The position numbers were made by a program, and so were the translations under genes. DNA of 64,000 bases, from NCBI GenBank assembly GCA_965240325.2, contig OZ251225.1, positions 2,666,001 to 2,730,000 on the forward strand, in the 5' to 3' direction. The stretch comes from Rebecca billardiae RCC1528 (taxonomy: Eukaryota; Haptophyta). Below the pieces are notes generated by a model that saw nothing but the letters and a program-made list of their open reading frames with translations, did no database searches and was not told the origin of the DNA. Numbering within the stretch: position 1 is the first letter of the stretch; each line of letters starts with the position of its first letter. Below are positions 31,394-45,384 of the stretch, in pieces.

Positions 31394-32020
31394 TCAGGAA
31401 GCCGCGCTCGATACCGTCGCAACCTGCGGGCGGCTCGCCGCGTCGTCTGTGACGTACGAATACTCCACGATCGGGCGTCCAGGCTCTTTCATCTCCTTGA
31501 CGCCCTTCCCCAGGCCCAGCAGCACGATCAAGATGACTTTGAACGTGTTGATCACGTTTACCGCGTAGCACGGCGAGCAGTAGACGAGCGGAGCGCGCAT
31601 CGCACTCGCGTACTGCCTGGCGCGTTGGGTCATCTCCTCTTGCTCCTCGGCTGGCAGCGTCACGAAAATGTCGTACTTCACGCCGACGAGGAGAGGGATC
31701 GCGCTCTTGTTGTGGGATCTCGCTTTCGTGTACCACGTGCGAATGCTGTCGAGCGTGCTGCGGCGGCTCAGATCGAACACAAAGAGGATCACGGCAGCAT
31801 CATTACAAACCATGGGGAGCATGCTGGCAAAGTCTGGATGCCCACCAATGTCCCATATAGAAAACGTGACCTCACGCCCGCGCAGATCGAGCGTCTTGTC
31901 CATGAAGTTGACACCGAGTGTCTGCAGGTAGTCATCGTCGTACAAGCCCTCCACGTACCGCGACATCAGCGATGTCTTGCCGACATGGCTGTCGCCGAGC
32001 ATTGCGATCTTGACGAGCAT
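31394..32020 (-). CDS. Spg1/Tem1-like Ras-superfamily GTPase
   Basis: A 208-aa single-exon protein starting at the ATG at 32018-32020. The P-loop is GDSHVGKTS (residues 9-17), switch I carries YLQTLGVNFMDKT, switch II WDIGGHPDF (56-64), and the rest (VCNDAAVILFVFDLSRRSTL, KARSHNKSAIPLLVG, MRAPLVYCS) follows Spg1/Tem1, the GTPase of the septation-initiation/mitotic-exit network. Two oddities: the position of the catalytic glutamine in switch II is His61, which should slow GTP hydrolysis, and the G4 motif is VKYD rather than (N/T)KxD. The C-terminus lacks a prenylation CAAX box, as usual for this subfamily. In algae its role is probably in cytokinesis or centrosome/basal-body events (inference). 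Confidence 0.9.
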   Translation of the reverse strand: MLVKIAMLGDSHVGKTSLMSRYVEGLYDDDYLQTLGVNFMDKTLDLRGREVTFSIWDIGGHPDFASMLPMVCNDAAVILFVFDLSRRSTLDSIRTWYTKARSHNKSAIPLLVGVKYDIFVTLPAEEQEEMTQRARQYASAMRAPLVYCSPCYAVNVINTFKVILIVLLGLGKGVKEMKEPGRPIVEYSYVTDDAASRPQVATVSSAAS

Positions 32021-33003
32021 GGCGGCGAACGCCGCTCGCGCCGGCAAAAGTGCGCTCGCGCTGTGCGAGCGCACCAAGGGCCGTTCACACCGCCCAGTTG
32101 CAGGTTCGCAGCAGGATGGCGGCGGCGCTGGGTCGCCTTCGTCACGCACACTGCACGGCGCACCCTTTTCTCAGGTTGATGGGCCAACCGAGGGCCAAGG
32201 TGGGGGAGAAAAAGAAAACGACTGAAAACTCCCGACGACGTTATCGTCAACTCATGATTGGCGCGCGCTGCCGCTGTGTCTCACTGTCTACCGGTCTGTG
32301 GAGGTCGACCACAACGTCGGACGGCATGAACTCAGGCCTCGCAGGCGGACGGCTGAATGAATCTTCCGACGGCGCTACCATCGGCGTTAAGTCTTATTCT
32401 TAGTAAACTGTAGGAGTGTAGCGCTGAGCGGCGGCTAGCGCCGTCGGCCGTGCCCCGGGGCCGGCCGCCGGGCCCCGTGCGCGGGCCGACCGGGGCCCCG
32501 TGGCAGTGTCAGCGCGGGTCCGCACGCGGTGCCGGTAGCCGATTCACTTCGCCGATGGGCCATGGCGATATACATATTCCGACATTGATTGTCGTCATTC
32601 GATCAGTATGACTCAGCCCGGTGCAGTATGTGCTAAGATAGAATGACTACGCTTAATTCAAACTCACTAGTCTGACAGAGTACTAGTCAAGGCTGTGAAA
32701 CTCACGGAGAAGCGGGAGAAGCCTCAGAAGGGCTCAGCAACCGAACTTAGACGACTCGCTCCATTCCAAACGGCCCTTAGTAGTACAGTGACCCTCCCCT
32801 GCGAGCGTGCGCATCGGATTACTTGACCGACTCTGCGCGTGCCGGCGTGGCGCAGTGCGCACGGCTCAACCTGATTCCTGAACCTCCGGCCATCCCCGAG
32901 CAGGATTCTGCGGAGCCCGGATGCCGGCGTCGCCCTCGCAGTCAGCCCCCGAAGCGCTAGACCTGGACCGATCTGGCGGAGTGGCCGCAGCACATGTTCT
33001 CGA
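32021..33003. other. Intergenic, no gene seen
   Basis: About 980 bp between two minus-strand genes. It contains an extreme GC block at about 32440-32520 followed by AT-richer DNA. Frames here are short and compositionally biased. Confidence 0.6.
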
Positions 33004-33869
33004 CTAGCACATGGCGTCAAAGTCGAGGGCGACGCGCCGCCGCGACGAATCGAAGCGGCACATCTCAACGCCAGCCAGCTTGAGCATGCGCTTTGAGGCA
33101 GTCGTCATCTCACTGTCGTGGTAGCTGTCGGCGAAGAAAATGACACTGGCGATGCGCGCCTGGATGATGAGCTTGGCGCATTCGTTGCACGGGAAGAGCG
33201 TGACGTAGATCTTGCACCCCTGCGGCGCACGAGGCGGGCACACACACAGCAGGAGACCGCACGCTGCCCCCGAGTCAAGGGGGGGGGGGCGTGCCATCCG
33301 ACGGGCATTTGGCAGGTGTGCGCACGGCAGCGCACCTTGAGCGTGGTCGAGTTCGCGTTCATGATGGCGTTCAGCTCGGCGTGGCAGACGTAAGGGTACT
33401 TGGTCTCGAGCGCCGAGTCCCCCCGCTTGCCCCATGGCAGGTCGTCATCGGAGCATCCCCACGGGAAGCCGTTGTAGCCAATGCCGACAATCTTCTTGTC
33501 GGCGTTCACTACGCACGCGCCCACTTGGCGATTGGGGTCCTTCGAACGCTGGGCGGAGAGGAAGGCGACAGCCATGAAGTACTCGTCCCATGTCAGCGCC
33601 GACTCGCGCTTCGACGTGGCCACCGGGTTGCTGTTCAGCCGATCGTTGTTGACCGGTGTGCTGTCCTCGGGCGCGGGCTCCATTGCGCTCGGCCGGCGTT
33701 TTGCCGCCCGCGGCGGGGTGGACGAGGCGCGCAAGGCATCGCACGCCAGGCAAGCGCATGATGTCCTGCGCCGCCGAGCCAGGGCCCGCCGGCGGATCAC
33801 GTACGCGAGGCCCCCGAAGCCTGCGAGCGCTGCCGCCCCGAGCGCTGCGGCGCTGCGGCACGCTGCCAT
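33004..33869 (-). CDS. Deoxycytidylate (dCMP) deaminase with N-terminal hydrophobic segment, two exons
   Basis: Exon 1 is 33869-33336 and exon 2 is 33219-33004, joined at phase 0 (donor GTGCGC, acceptor GCAG), 249 aa. The zinc site is complete: [10 protein letters not shown] (His and catalytic Glu) and [21 protein letters not shown] is the segment typical of dCMP deaminase, which makes dUMP for dTTP synthesis. Unusually, the protein starts with a hydrophobic stretch ([19 protein letters not shown]) followed by a cluster of arginines, like a membrane anchor or targeting sequence. Translation from the internal Met of MEPAPEDS would give a soluble enzyme of normal length, so two forms are possible. 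The first intron contains a run of nine or more G. Confidence 0.92.
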
Positions 33870-34401
33870 CGGGCTCCGGCTCCGCCGAGCCCGAGGCGAT
33901 GACCGTTGGTCGACTCAAAATCCGTAAGTAGCGCGTTGTGTTCAGGCGTTCAGCCCGGGACGCTGGCGGCTCCGGAGCAGGCACGGCACGCGCGCCCTTG
34001 ACGGCACGTTGCTCTCTTCTATTCCTTTGTTGAGACCACCCTTGTGCAAAGGGCCTTATTTGATGAAGTAGGTTTGCGCACAGTGGTTCGTCCCGACCGC
34101 CTGTGAAATCTGAATGTCATCATCGAAAGTCGATCGGATCGACTAAACTCGTCTGCTCGTGCAGACTCACTAGACTGCTAAGACAGCAGAGATGGTGAAG
34201 ACAGAATACAGATCAGCCCGTGCTCGGCAGTCGTGATGACTGATGTCACTGATGGCCTTGGCGCCCTTGGCCCAACCAAACTACGTCGTTGGCCTGGCCG
34301 TGCTGCCGCCATGACCTGGGCGGTCAGCAGCCGCGGATCGTGTCTGTCAGTGTCACACAGTGAGTGACGCCGTGTCCGTGACTCGTGGTGTGCACACCCG
34401 T
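33870..34401. other. Intergenic, no gene seen
   Basis: Upstream of dCMP deaminase and downstream of the coiled-coil gene's stop. No supported gene. Confidence 0.6.
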
Positions 34402-37400
34402 TCAGTACACGCGTAGCGTCGGCCCGCCGGCAAGAAGTGGGTCACGCTCGGTCAGCAGCGCGAGCACGTGCTCGGCGGGCGTGTGCTCGGCCACGCCGAG
34501 CGCCGCGCACGCTGCGCGGCGCATGCGCGTCGCCTCGTCGAGCGCCGCGTGCAGCTGGTACATGCGCTCGAAGACAACCTCAAGTCCGGGCACGGCGAAG
34601 AGGCGGAGGAAGAGGCTGAGCGCGCGGTGCACGAACACAGAGGGCGCGGCGGCCATGCTCGCGCGCACCGCCGACAGCGTCTCGCGCGACGAGAGCAGCT
34701 GCGTCTCGAAGCCAACCATCTCACGGAGCCCCTCCAGGGCGGCGGCGGCCGAGATGGGCCGCGCGGCGCCGGCGCCGTGCGTTGCACCGCCCGGCTGCGG
34801 TGCGCCGGCGGCATCCGCCGTCGCGGCGCGCAGGTGCGCGCGGCGCCGCAGCACGCCGAATGCCGCGCTTTCAAACGCGACCAGCTCCTCGATCTCGCGT
34901 ACGATCGCTGCGGGCTCGAGCAGCGCGTCGGCGGAGGCGCGCTCGGCGGCGGCCCGCTCCGCGCGCGGGGACGCCGGCGCCTGCCGCTTGCGCAGCGCGC
35001 GCGCGAGCGCCGCGCGCAGGCTGGTGAGGCGGTGCGCGGTGCGCACGTCCTCGCTCCAGGCCTTGACGACGGGCTCGATCTGCGCGTCGAGCGGCGGCGG
35101 CGGGCGGCGGCGGCGGGCGCGGCGGCGGGCGGCGGAGGCGGCGCGCGGCGGCAGGAGGGGCAGGTGAGTACACTCGCTGGCGGTGTGCGAGTGCGCGCGC
35201 CCGCGCGGCATGCGCGCAAGCGCGCCTCGCGTCGCGCCAGCAGTGGCGGGCGCGGCGGTTGGTGCGGCACTGGCCCGGCGCGCGCGGTGCGGCGCGAGGC
35301 GGCAGCCGTGCGCACCTGCTCGAGCGGCGGCAGCGCCAACGAGCCCAGCTCTCGCTGCTCCGCCCCGTCGGCGGGCGGCGCCTCGCCGTACGGCGCCATG
35401 TGCGCGCGCCACGCCGCGCCCACCGCCTGCGCCACCGTCTCCAGCTTAGGAAGGTCCCCGACGACCGCGGCCAGCCGGCTGAGCAGAGGCACAAGCAGCC
35501 TGTCGTCAGGCAGCTGCAGCAGCGCGCACGCGTCGCGCACGACCGCGCGCGCGCGCGCCGCCTCGGCCGCGCCCGCCGCCTCGCGCGCCGCCTCGGCGCG
35601 CCCGCCGCTCGCGTAGCTGAGCTCACCAGCCGCCGCCGCGCCGGCGAGCGCCGCCGCGCCGCGCGCCGCGCCGCCGCGCGTGCGCGGACTCGCCGCGCGC
35701 GCGTCGTCGTCGCCGACGGCGGCCGCGACGCGCGACGCGCGCTCGATCGCGGCTTCCCACATGCGCAGCGCGGGCGCGCCCGCGTCAGCGGCCGCCTCCG
35801 CCTCCGCCATCCGCTCGTCCAGCGACGCCATCAGCGCGCACACCTCGGCGAGCACGTCCGCACCTGCCGAGTCGACGCGCGCGGCGCGCGCGCCGCTCAG
35901 CGGCGGCGTGCGCGCGGCCTCGCTCGGCAGTGCGCGCATCGGCGTGCGCACATCGCTCGCGCTCAGATGCGTGAGCTCGCTCAGCCGGCGCAGCTCCGCG
36001 GCGGCGGCCGCGGCCGTCGCCGCCGCGGCGGAGCGCGGGCCCTCCCCGGACGCCGACCAGCCCGCGCCGGCGCCCGCACCCGACGACTCCACGGCCCCGG
36101 CGCCCGCGGCGCCCGCCGCGGCGCCCGCGGCCAGGCGCATGCCCCGCAGCATGTCCGCCGCGCGCGCCCTCTCCAGGATGAGCTCGAGCGAGCGCAGCCG
36201 CTCGGAGACCGCGGCGAGCGCGCGCGCGCTCGCGTGCTCCGCGTCGGCGGCGGCGGCCTCGGCGGCGCGGCGCGCGTCCACCGCGCCGGCCAGCGCGCGC
36301 ATGCTCTCATCCGCCTCGTGCGCAGCGCTGCTCATCAACTGCTCGGCCACGCGCCGCCGGCCGCCCTCGGCGCGGCTCAGCTCGCGCGCCGTGTCCGCCG
36401 CCGCGCTCGCGCCCGCGAGCTCGGCGCGCAGCGCGGCGACGCGCGCCTCGAGCGCGGCCTCGCGCTTGCGGCTCCCCTCGCGCTCGGCGCCGAGCGCCGC
36501 GTCGCTCCCCCCGAGCGCCTCGCGCAGCTTGGCGGCGCGCGCGTCCGCAGCGCGCACCGCCTCAGCGCTGTCGGCGAGCTCAGAGCTCAGCCGACGGATC
36601 GTGACGCCCACCTCCGCCGCGCGCGCGGCCGCCCGTTGCAGCTCAGCCTCTGCGCGCGAGGGGCGCGCGCCCGGCTCGTCCCGCTCGGCACCCGCCGCGT
36701 CCGACCCCACGCGCGCCTCCGCGCTCCGCGCCGGCTCGATCGGCGCGCCGAGCGATTCCATGATGGCCGCCGCCGCCGCCTCTGCGCGAGCGGCGAGTGC
36801 TTGGACCTGCGCGGGCGCGTCGGCGTGCGCGGCCAGGGTGTCGCGCTCGTGGCCGAGGCGCGCGCACTCGTCCTGGAGCGCGCGCACGCGCTCGCGCGCC
36901 TTCGACGCCTCGTCCTCGGCCGCGCCTGCGCGAGCGCCGGCGCTCGACGCATCCGACGCCGCCTCCTCTGCGCGCCGAATGGCCGTGCGCGCTCGCTCGG
37001 TCTCAGCGGTGGCGGAGGCCTCGGCGTCGACGCGCGCGGCGCGCTCGCGCTTCAGCTCGGCGCGCGCGCGCTCGAGGTCGTCGCGAAGCTGCGCGGCTGC
37101 GCGCTTCTCCTCGGCGAGCGCCTTCTGCGCGCGCTCCGCCTCCTCCGCCCGCCGCGTCGCCGCGCGCGCGCGCTCGCCCTCCGCCGTCGCGGCAGCCTCG
37201 GCGTCCGCGCGCGCGGCGCGCTCGCGCTGCAGCTCGGCGCGCGCGCGCTCGAGGTCGTCGCGCAGCTGCGCGGAGGCGCGCTGCTCCTCGGCGAGGGCCT
37301 GCTCGGCGAGATCACGGCCGTCCATCGCCTCCTCCACGCGTGCCGACAGGTCGTCGCGCTCATCCATCACCTGCCGCGCGGCACCACCCGTCTCGTCGAG

Positions 37401-37688
37401 AGCGTGCTGCACGCGCGCGAGCTCGGCCTCGGCGGCGCGCTTGGCCTCGAGGGCGCGGTGCCGGTCGTCCTCGAGCGAGCCGAGCCGCTCTCGCTGCTCC
37501 TGCTGCCGCGTCTTCTCGTCCTCGACCTCCGCCTGCAGGCTCTCGATCGCGCGGCGCGCCTTGCGCAGCATCTGGTTCCGCTCCTCGAGCTCGCGCGACG
37601 CCTCGTCGGCGCGGCGCGTCTGCGCATCGAGCTGGGCCTGCGCCTCGGAGAGCTGCTCGCGCAGCTCCTCGTCCGGGGTGAAGCTCAT
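34402..37688 (-). CDS. Large coiled-coil protein (1016 aa, two exons), function unknown
   Basis: Exon 1 is 37688-35316 (791 codons) and exon 2 is 35079-34402 (225 codons), joined at phase 0 with donor GTGCGC and acceptor GCGCAG (PPLEQ then IEPVVKAWSED). Residues 1 to about 500 are a nearly continuous heptad-rich coiled coil of Glu, Ala, Arg and Leu (for example LEERNQMLRKARRAIESLQA). It includes two tandem copies of a roughly 55-residue block (AQLRDDLERARAEL...ERAARADAEA). The middle is Ala/Gly-rich, and the C-terminal about 250 residues look globular and helical. It resembles golgins, centrosomal or cytoskeletal linkers only in composition; no motor or known anchor domain is seen. The start is the first ATG, in MSFTPDEELREQLSEA. 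Confidence 0.8.
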
Positions 37689-38047
37689 GCCGCGCGGCAG
37701 TCCCGCGGCTGCGAGGCCTGCACTGCGGAGAGCGCAGGCACCAGCTTGGAGCCGCTTGCTCGGATCGGGAGAGACGGTTGGCCGAGCCTGCGAGCAAGCT
37801 GAAAGCGTCCGGCTGTCGTCGCCTGCCGACTGCCGTGCGTGCCCGGACTGCCCGTCGCAGGCTTCGTCAAAAAGGAATTGCTGTTGCTGCAATTCCGGCC
37901 GGGCGGCCGGAAAACGTGGCGAAGCGCCGGGCGACTGGCGAGTGGCGATCGAACCGAGTTGAGTTCAAGCAGTGGCTAGCTCATCGCTGCAAGCCTCCAA
38001 CGCGCGCGGCACACCCTCGACGCCCAAGTCGCCGCGGCCGCGGCAAG
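37689..38047. promoter_or_regulatory. Shared intergenic region between divergent coiled-coil and TMEM164-like genes
   Basis: 359 bp separate the two start codons. An open frame extends upstream of the TMEM164-like ATG through this stretch but reads as Arg-rich non-coding sequence. Confidence 0.5.
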
Positions 38048-39100
38048 ATGCTGTTCAACAACTGGACGAAGACGCTCGGCGCGTGGCTGCGCACCGTGCT
38101 CGCGGCACAGATGGCCAAGGAGCCGCGCATGTGGACGCTGCCGCCCGATCAGCATGTCGACGAGCTCATCCTGCACGCCAGCTTCGCACTGGGCTGGCTG
38201 ACGGTGTCTGCGCCCGGCCTCGGCGAGAGCGACGTGCTCGTCGGCCGACCAACACGCGGCGAGCTCGGCCTCGGGCTGGTGCTCGCCCTCTTCGTCGTCT
38301 TCAACCTGAGCAAGAAGTTGTTCATCGAAGACGCGGCGGTCGAGGACGCGGGCGCCCGCGGCTGGATCGAGATGCTGCTGCCGTGCCACGTGTACAACAT
38401 GCTCGCGGCGTACAGCCTGCTCGGGTGCTCGCGGCGCGCGCGCGAGGCCACGTACAACCTCCTCCTCTACTGCGCGTGGATGCCGCTGCTCGCGATGCTC
38501 TTCCCCGACCTTGAGGACACGGTCAAAATCCGCAGTCCGCTCGCGCGTGTGTTCAGCATCGGCATGTTCTGGGTGCACCACGCGTTCCTGCTGCTCCTGC
38601 CGGGGATTCTGGGCTGGTACGCCAAGCTCGGGCGCTTCCGCGTGCCGCCCTCCGGCCTCCGCGCCTTTGCGCAGTACCTCGCGTTTGCGAACGCATACAT
38701 TGGCGTGTTCCTGTGCGCATACGCGCTGCTCACGGGGCGCAACATCAACTACAGCCTGTGGCCGCCGCCCGCGCTGCCCGACTCGATGGTCGCGCTGGTC
38801 GGCGGGCATCGGTACCGCGTCTCCATCGGGCTGCTGCTCGCCTTCGTCGTCGGGCCCGCGATGCGCTTCGGCTTCTTCCCGGCTGCGACGTGGCTGGTGA
38901 CGCTCGGCGCGCGCGAGGCCAAGCCGCTCGCGGACCGCGCGCGGCCACACGTGCAGCGCGGCCTGGCGACCGCCGGCGCGAAGCTCGCGAAGCTCGCGTC
39001 GGGCGTCCAAGCGCGCGTCGCCGACGCGGTCGTGCAGGCCAAGGCCCACGCCGCCCACAAGACCAACCAGCAGGCGCCGAACGGGCGCAAGCTTGCATGA
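38048..39100 (+). CDS. TMEM164/YwaF-like multi-pass membrane protein
   Basis: 350 aa, single exon, starting at MLFNNWTKTLGAW. About seven hydrophobic segments are visible. The family-like signatures are LPCHVYNMLAAYSLL in one helix and FWVHHAFLLLLPGILGWY in a later one, with conserved Cys and His at the positions used by TMEM164, an ER acyltransferase that forms polyunsaturated ether lipids. An acidic MLFPDLEDTV loop lies between them. The C-terminal 70 residues are an Ala/Lys-rich amphipathic tail. The assignment is by motif and topology only and could instead be another member of this fold. The frame is open 90 codons further upstream, but that part is Arg-rich and unlikely to be translated. 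Confidence 0.65.
   Translation: MLFNNWTKTLGAWLRTVLAAQMAKEPRMWTLPPDQHVDELILHASFALGWLTVSAPGLGESDVLVGRPTRGELGLGLVLALFVVFNLSKKLFIEDAAVEDAGARGWIEMLLPCHVYNMLAAYSLLGCSRRAREATYNLLLYCAWMPLLAMLFPDLEDTVKIRSPLARVFSIGMFWVHHAFLLLLPGILGWYAKLGRFRVPPSGLRAFAQYLAFANAYIGVFLCAYALLTGRNINYSLWPPPALPDSMVALVGGHRYRVSIGLLLAFVVGPAMRFGFFPAATWLVTLGAREAKPLADRARPHVQRGLATAGAKLAKLASGVQARVADAVVQAKAHAAHKTNQQAPNGRKLA

Positions 39101-41737
<2,637 letters not shown>

Positions 41738-41794
<57 letters not shown>
41738..41794. repeat. (TA)n microsatellite, right part
   Basis: About 57 bp of TA repeat continuing directly from the right terminus of the 2.16-kb element. Confidence 0.92.
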
Positions 41795-41795
<1 letters not shown>

Positions 41796-42160
41796 CTAGT
41801 ATATTAGCGGTGACACTGACACTGACAGTCACACTCGGCACACGGACACAGTCAGGCCGAGCCCGAGTCACGATACTGACTCGTCGACCGCGACGACGTC
41901 TCGGAAAGTCACGCTCCTCTCTCGGACGACTGACTGCACTGCGACTGAGTCTGACACGCCACACGGCGAGACAGCAACTGATGCCAACGGTGGCTCCATG
42001 CCCATGATGGACATGAACATGGTCCTTCGCCGAGCAGGCTCCGACTCAATCTGCATTGTCGCCGGCACCGCCGCGGCGCCGCGCCACCGGCTGCTCACGA
42101 CCGGCGACTGCGCTGCTGCCATGATACACCAGGCGCCCGAGACGGGGCCCCGGCCGTGGC
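41795..42160. other. Intergenic, no gene seen
   Basis: Lies between the microsatellite and the stop codon of the large glycan-modifying enzyme; the start is rich in GACACTGACAGTCAC-type repeats. Confidence 0.6.
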
Positions 42161-45100
42161 TCAGGCGGCTGGCGATGGCGGCGTGTCGCTATCGAAGACT
42201 CGCTCGAACGCGAGCGGCCGGCCGCACACGATCTCCGTGCGCTCGAGTGGCGAGGTCTGGTTGGGGGCGGCGGTCGGGCCGCGCGTCGCAAGGTAGCGCG
42301 CGTGCTGCAGGAAGCGCGCGCCGTCGCTGTACGACGACGGCTGCGACGCGAGCAGCATGCGCGTGCGCGAGAGCAGCAGCAGCTCGAGCAGCGCAACACG
42401 CTGGCACGGCGCAGAGCGCGAGTCGGCGGCGCACACCTCGAGCAGCTCGCGCGGCAGCAGCTCCGCCGCGGCGCACACGCGCTCGGCACCCAGCATGGCG
42501 CGGAGTGAGGCCAGGCATCGGCCGTCGTCGCACGCCGCGAGGAAGCGCGCGCTCGGCTCGCGCTCGAGCAGCGCGCGCGCGCGCGCGCCGAAGACGCGCG
42601 CGTCGCACGCGGCGCGGCGCTGCCGGAGGCCTTCGCGGTGCGCGGCCGAGGCCCAGTTGAGAGCGCGGAGCGCGGCGGAGGCGGGCTCCGCGTCCGCGAG
42701 GGCCTGCACACCGTACACCGCTTCAGACTCGTTCGACGCCATGCGCACATGAATGCCCACGAGCTCGGGCGCGCCGAGGGCCGTCTCGAGCGCGCTGGCG
42801 AGCGCGCGGATCGTGGGCTCGGCGGCCGCCGCGAGCGCGCCGAGCGCTCGCGCGAAGCTGTCGCGGCTGACGCGCGCGCGCGCGCCGCCCACGCGCACCA
42901 GGTGTTGCGTGCGTACGTACACAGAGCGACGCCCGCCCGCGTCCGCCGCGCTGATGATCGCCGCGCCGCTGGGCTTGGCGATCGTGTCCACGGCGCTGCC
43001 CCAGCTGCCCGGAGGCCACGGCCCTGCCGCGCGGCGCCGCCGCGCACCGCCGCCCCCGCCGCTGCCGCCACTACCGTCGACGCCGCCGCCGCCGCCGCCG
43101 CTCGCCCCGCCTGGCCGCCCGCCGCCGCCCGCAGCGATGCCAACGAGCGAGCGTGGTGGTGTGTCGAGCACGATGGGCGCGGGCGTGCCCGCGGGCGCCC
43201 CGCTCGCGAGGGCGTCCGCGTCGAACAGGTCGCCGAAGTGCGCATCGCACTCGAGCGCCGGCTGCCACAGTACGACCAGCCTCCACCCAACCGCCTGCGC
43301 CACCGCCCAGCCGGCCGCGAGCGCGCGCAGCCGGTTTCCCAGGCCTCCCTCCGGCTGAAGGACGAGCGCGCTGGCGTTGCGCGCGCGGATCGAAGCCTCG
43401 AGCGACGCCCACGCGTGCTCCTGCGCGCGCGCCGTGCCGCACGTGCCGCCGCCCTCGCCGCGCCCCTCGCCGTCCGCGTCGGCGAGCTCGCCGGCTGGCA
43501 CGTCAGGCAGAGGCACCAATCGGCCGCGCTCCGCGCGATCCGCGCCGCGGCACGCACCGGCCACGCACGTATCCGGCGTGGAATCGAGGCGCGCCGAGGC
43601 GCCGCGCGCGCCCCACGCGCACGTGCCGCGCCCGATGAAGTCGAGCAGCGCGTGCGCTCCGGGCTCGGCAGCTCCCGGCGCGTTCTGGTCCGCGCCGAGC
43701 TGCGCCGAGCTCAGCCGGGCGACGCCACCGGCCAGGCTGGCCGCGGCGGTCGCGCTCGTGGCGCCTGTGGCCGCGGCGGCGGCGCCCGTGGCGCCAGTGA
43801 GTGGCTGCGCCTGCGCAGGGGCGTCGGTGGTGCCACGGGCGCGCAGGGCAGCGCCAAGCGGCGTCGCCCAGAGGTCGAGCTGCGCCTGCGCTTCGCTCGC
43901 CGCCCTGAGCAGCTCCGCGTGCGGCTCATGCTCGACGCAAGCACACGCCGCCCCTGCGGCGCGCGCCCACGGCACCGCGCGCAGCCGCAGCCGCCGCGCC
44001 AGCAGGGCAATCGCAGCCTCGGGCGACGGGAGCGGCCATGCTGGCAGCCCTCCAGCGCGGTGCCACGCGCGCGCCGAGACGAGCTGCGCGTGCACCGTCG
44101 GGCGGCCTGCGGCGCACGCGTCGCTCGGCGAGCCGTACCCGCCACCACGCGCACGCGCGCGCGCGCACGGCGGCAGCGGAAGAATCGCGCCGGCGGCGCC
44201 GCTGCCGAGCGCGCGCGCGCGCACCGCCGGCCGTACAGCGCTCAACAGCGCGCCCCACGCTCGCAGCGGGTGCGCGTGGCGCGCGTCCGCGCCGAAGGCC
44301 GGCGCCACGGCCGCCGTGGGCAGGAGCAGCAGCCACTCCGCAGATGCCACGCGCGCGCCGACGTTGAGCGCTGCCGTCATCTCCAGCGACGCGGCTGCGC
44401 CGGCCGCGCCGCCGGCCGCGCCGCCGGCCGCGCCGCCAGACGCGCTGCCGACGGCGGCCGGGGCCGGCTGCGCGGCGGCGCGCCTCAGCAGTCGCTCGCG
44501 CAGCGACGCGTCGAGCAAGACGACGCGCGCGCGGAGCGAGGGCTCGCGCCACGCATCGCAGCCGCCGCCGGGCGCTGACGCGTTCGCTGGCGCACCCATG
44601 CCAACGAGCCAGCTCGGCCACGCGGCTGCGGAGCCGTTCTGAGCGCGCGCGTCCGCGGCCGCGGCCGCGGCCGCGCCGTCGGCCGCTGCGCCTCGGCCGC
44701 CGTCGTCGCCTGCAGCGCCCGCACCGGCGTGCGCTGCGCCGCCGGCGGGGGCGTCGGTGAGCAGCACGACCACGTGCTCGACCACGATCGACGCGCGGCT
44801 CGCAGCGCGCGCCAGCACCTCTGCCAGCGCGCACGTGCGCCGCCGCGCCGCGCCGTCCGCGCGAGACGGCTGCAGAACTGAGAGATGAGAACGGGTGGCC
44901 GCGCGCAGGCCCGCCCAGAACGGCGAGTGCCGCCCGTCGGCCCCGGCGGCGTCGGGCTCGGCGGCGCCCAGCCGCGCGTCCAGCACGTCGCGCCAGCCCT
45001 CCCGCAATTCCCACAGCCCGTGCCGCCGCGCGGCTTGCACCTTGGCCGACCCAGTTTTGGGTGTCAGGCAGTGCGCGACGCGCGCGACTCGCAGGGCGCT

Positions 45101-45352
45101 CCCGCCGCCGCGGCCGGCGGCCTCCGATGTCGGCTCGTCGGCCGCCGCGTGGGCGCAGCTGCGCGTGACCACAGCCTCGGGCAGCACGAGCGTGCGCACG
45201 AGCGCCGTCGCGCCGCCCTGCACCGTGCTCGCGGCCGGCTCACTGTCCGCGGCCAACTCGTGCGCGCCCACTGTGGCCTCGATCAAAGTTGCATGGACAG
45301 CTCCGGCACCTCCGCCACCATCGCCGCCACCGTCGCCATCGCCGCCACCTCC

Positions 45353-45384
<32 letters not shown>

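Noticed and set aside
35259-37962. Very long plus-strand frames (847 and 760 residues) opposite the coiled-coil gene
   Set aside because: They are antisense shadows of a biased Ala/Glu/Arg coding strand, rich in Arg/Ala/Ser, with no domain.
37778-38047. 90-codon N-terminal extension of the TMEM164-like protein
   Set aside because: Arg/Pro-rich reading of the promoter region overlapping the divergent gene's leader; the ATG at 38048 gives a compact membrane protein start.
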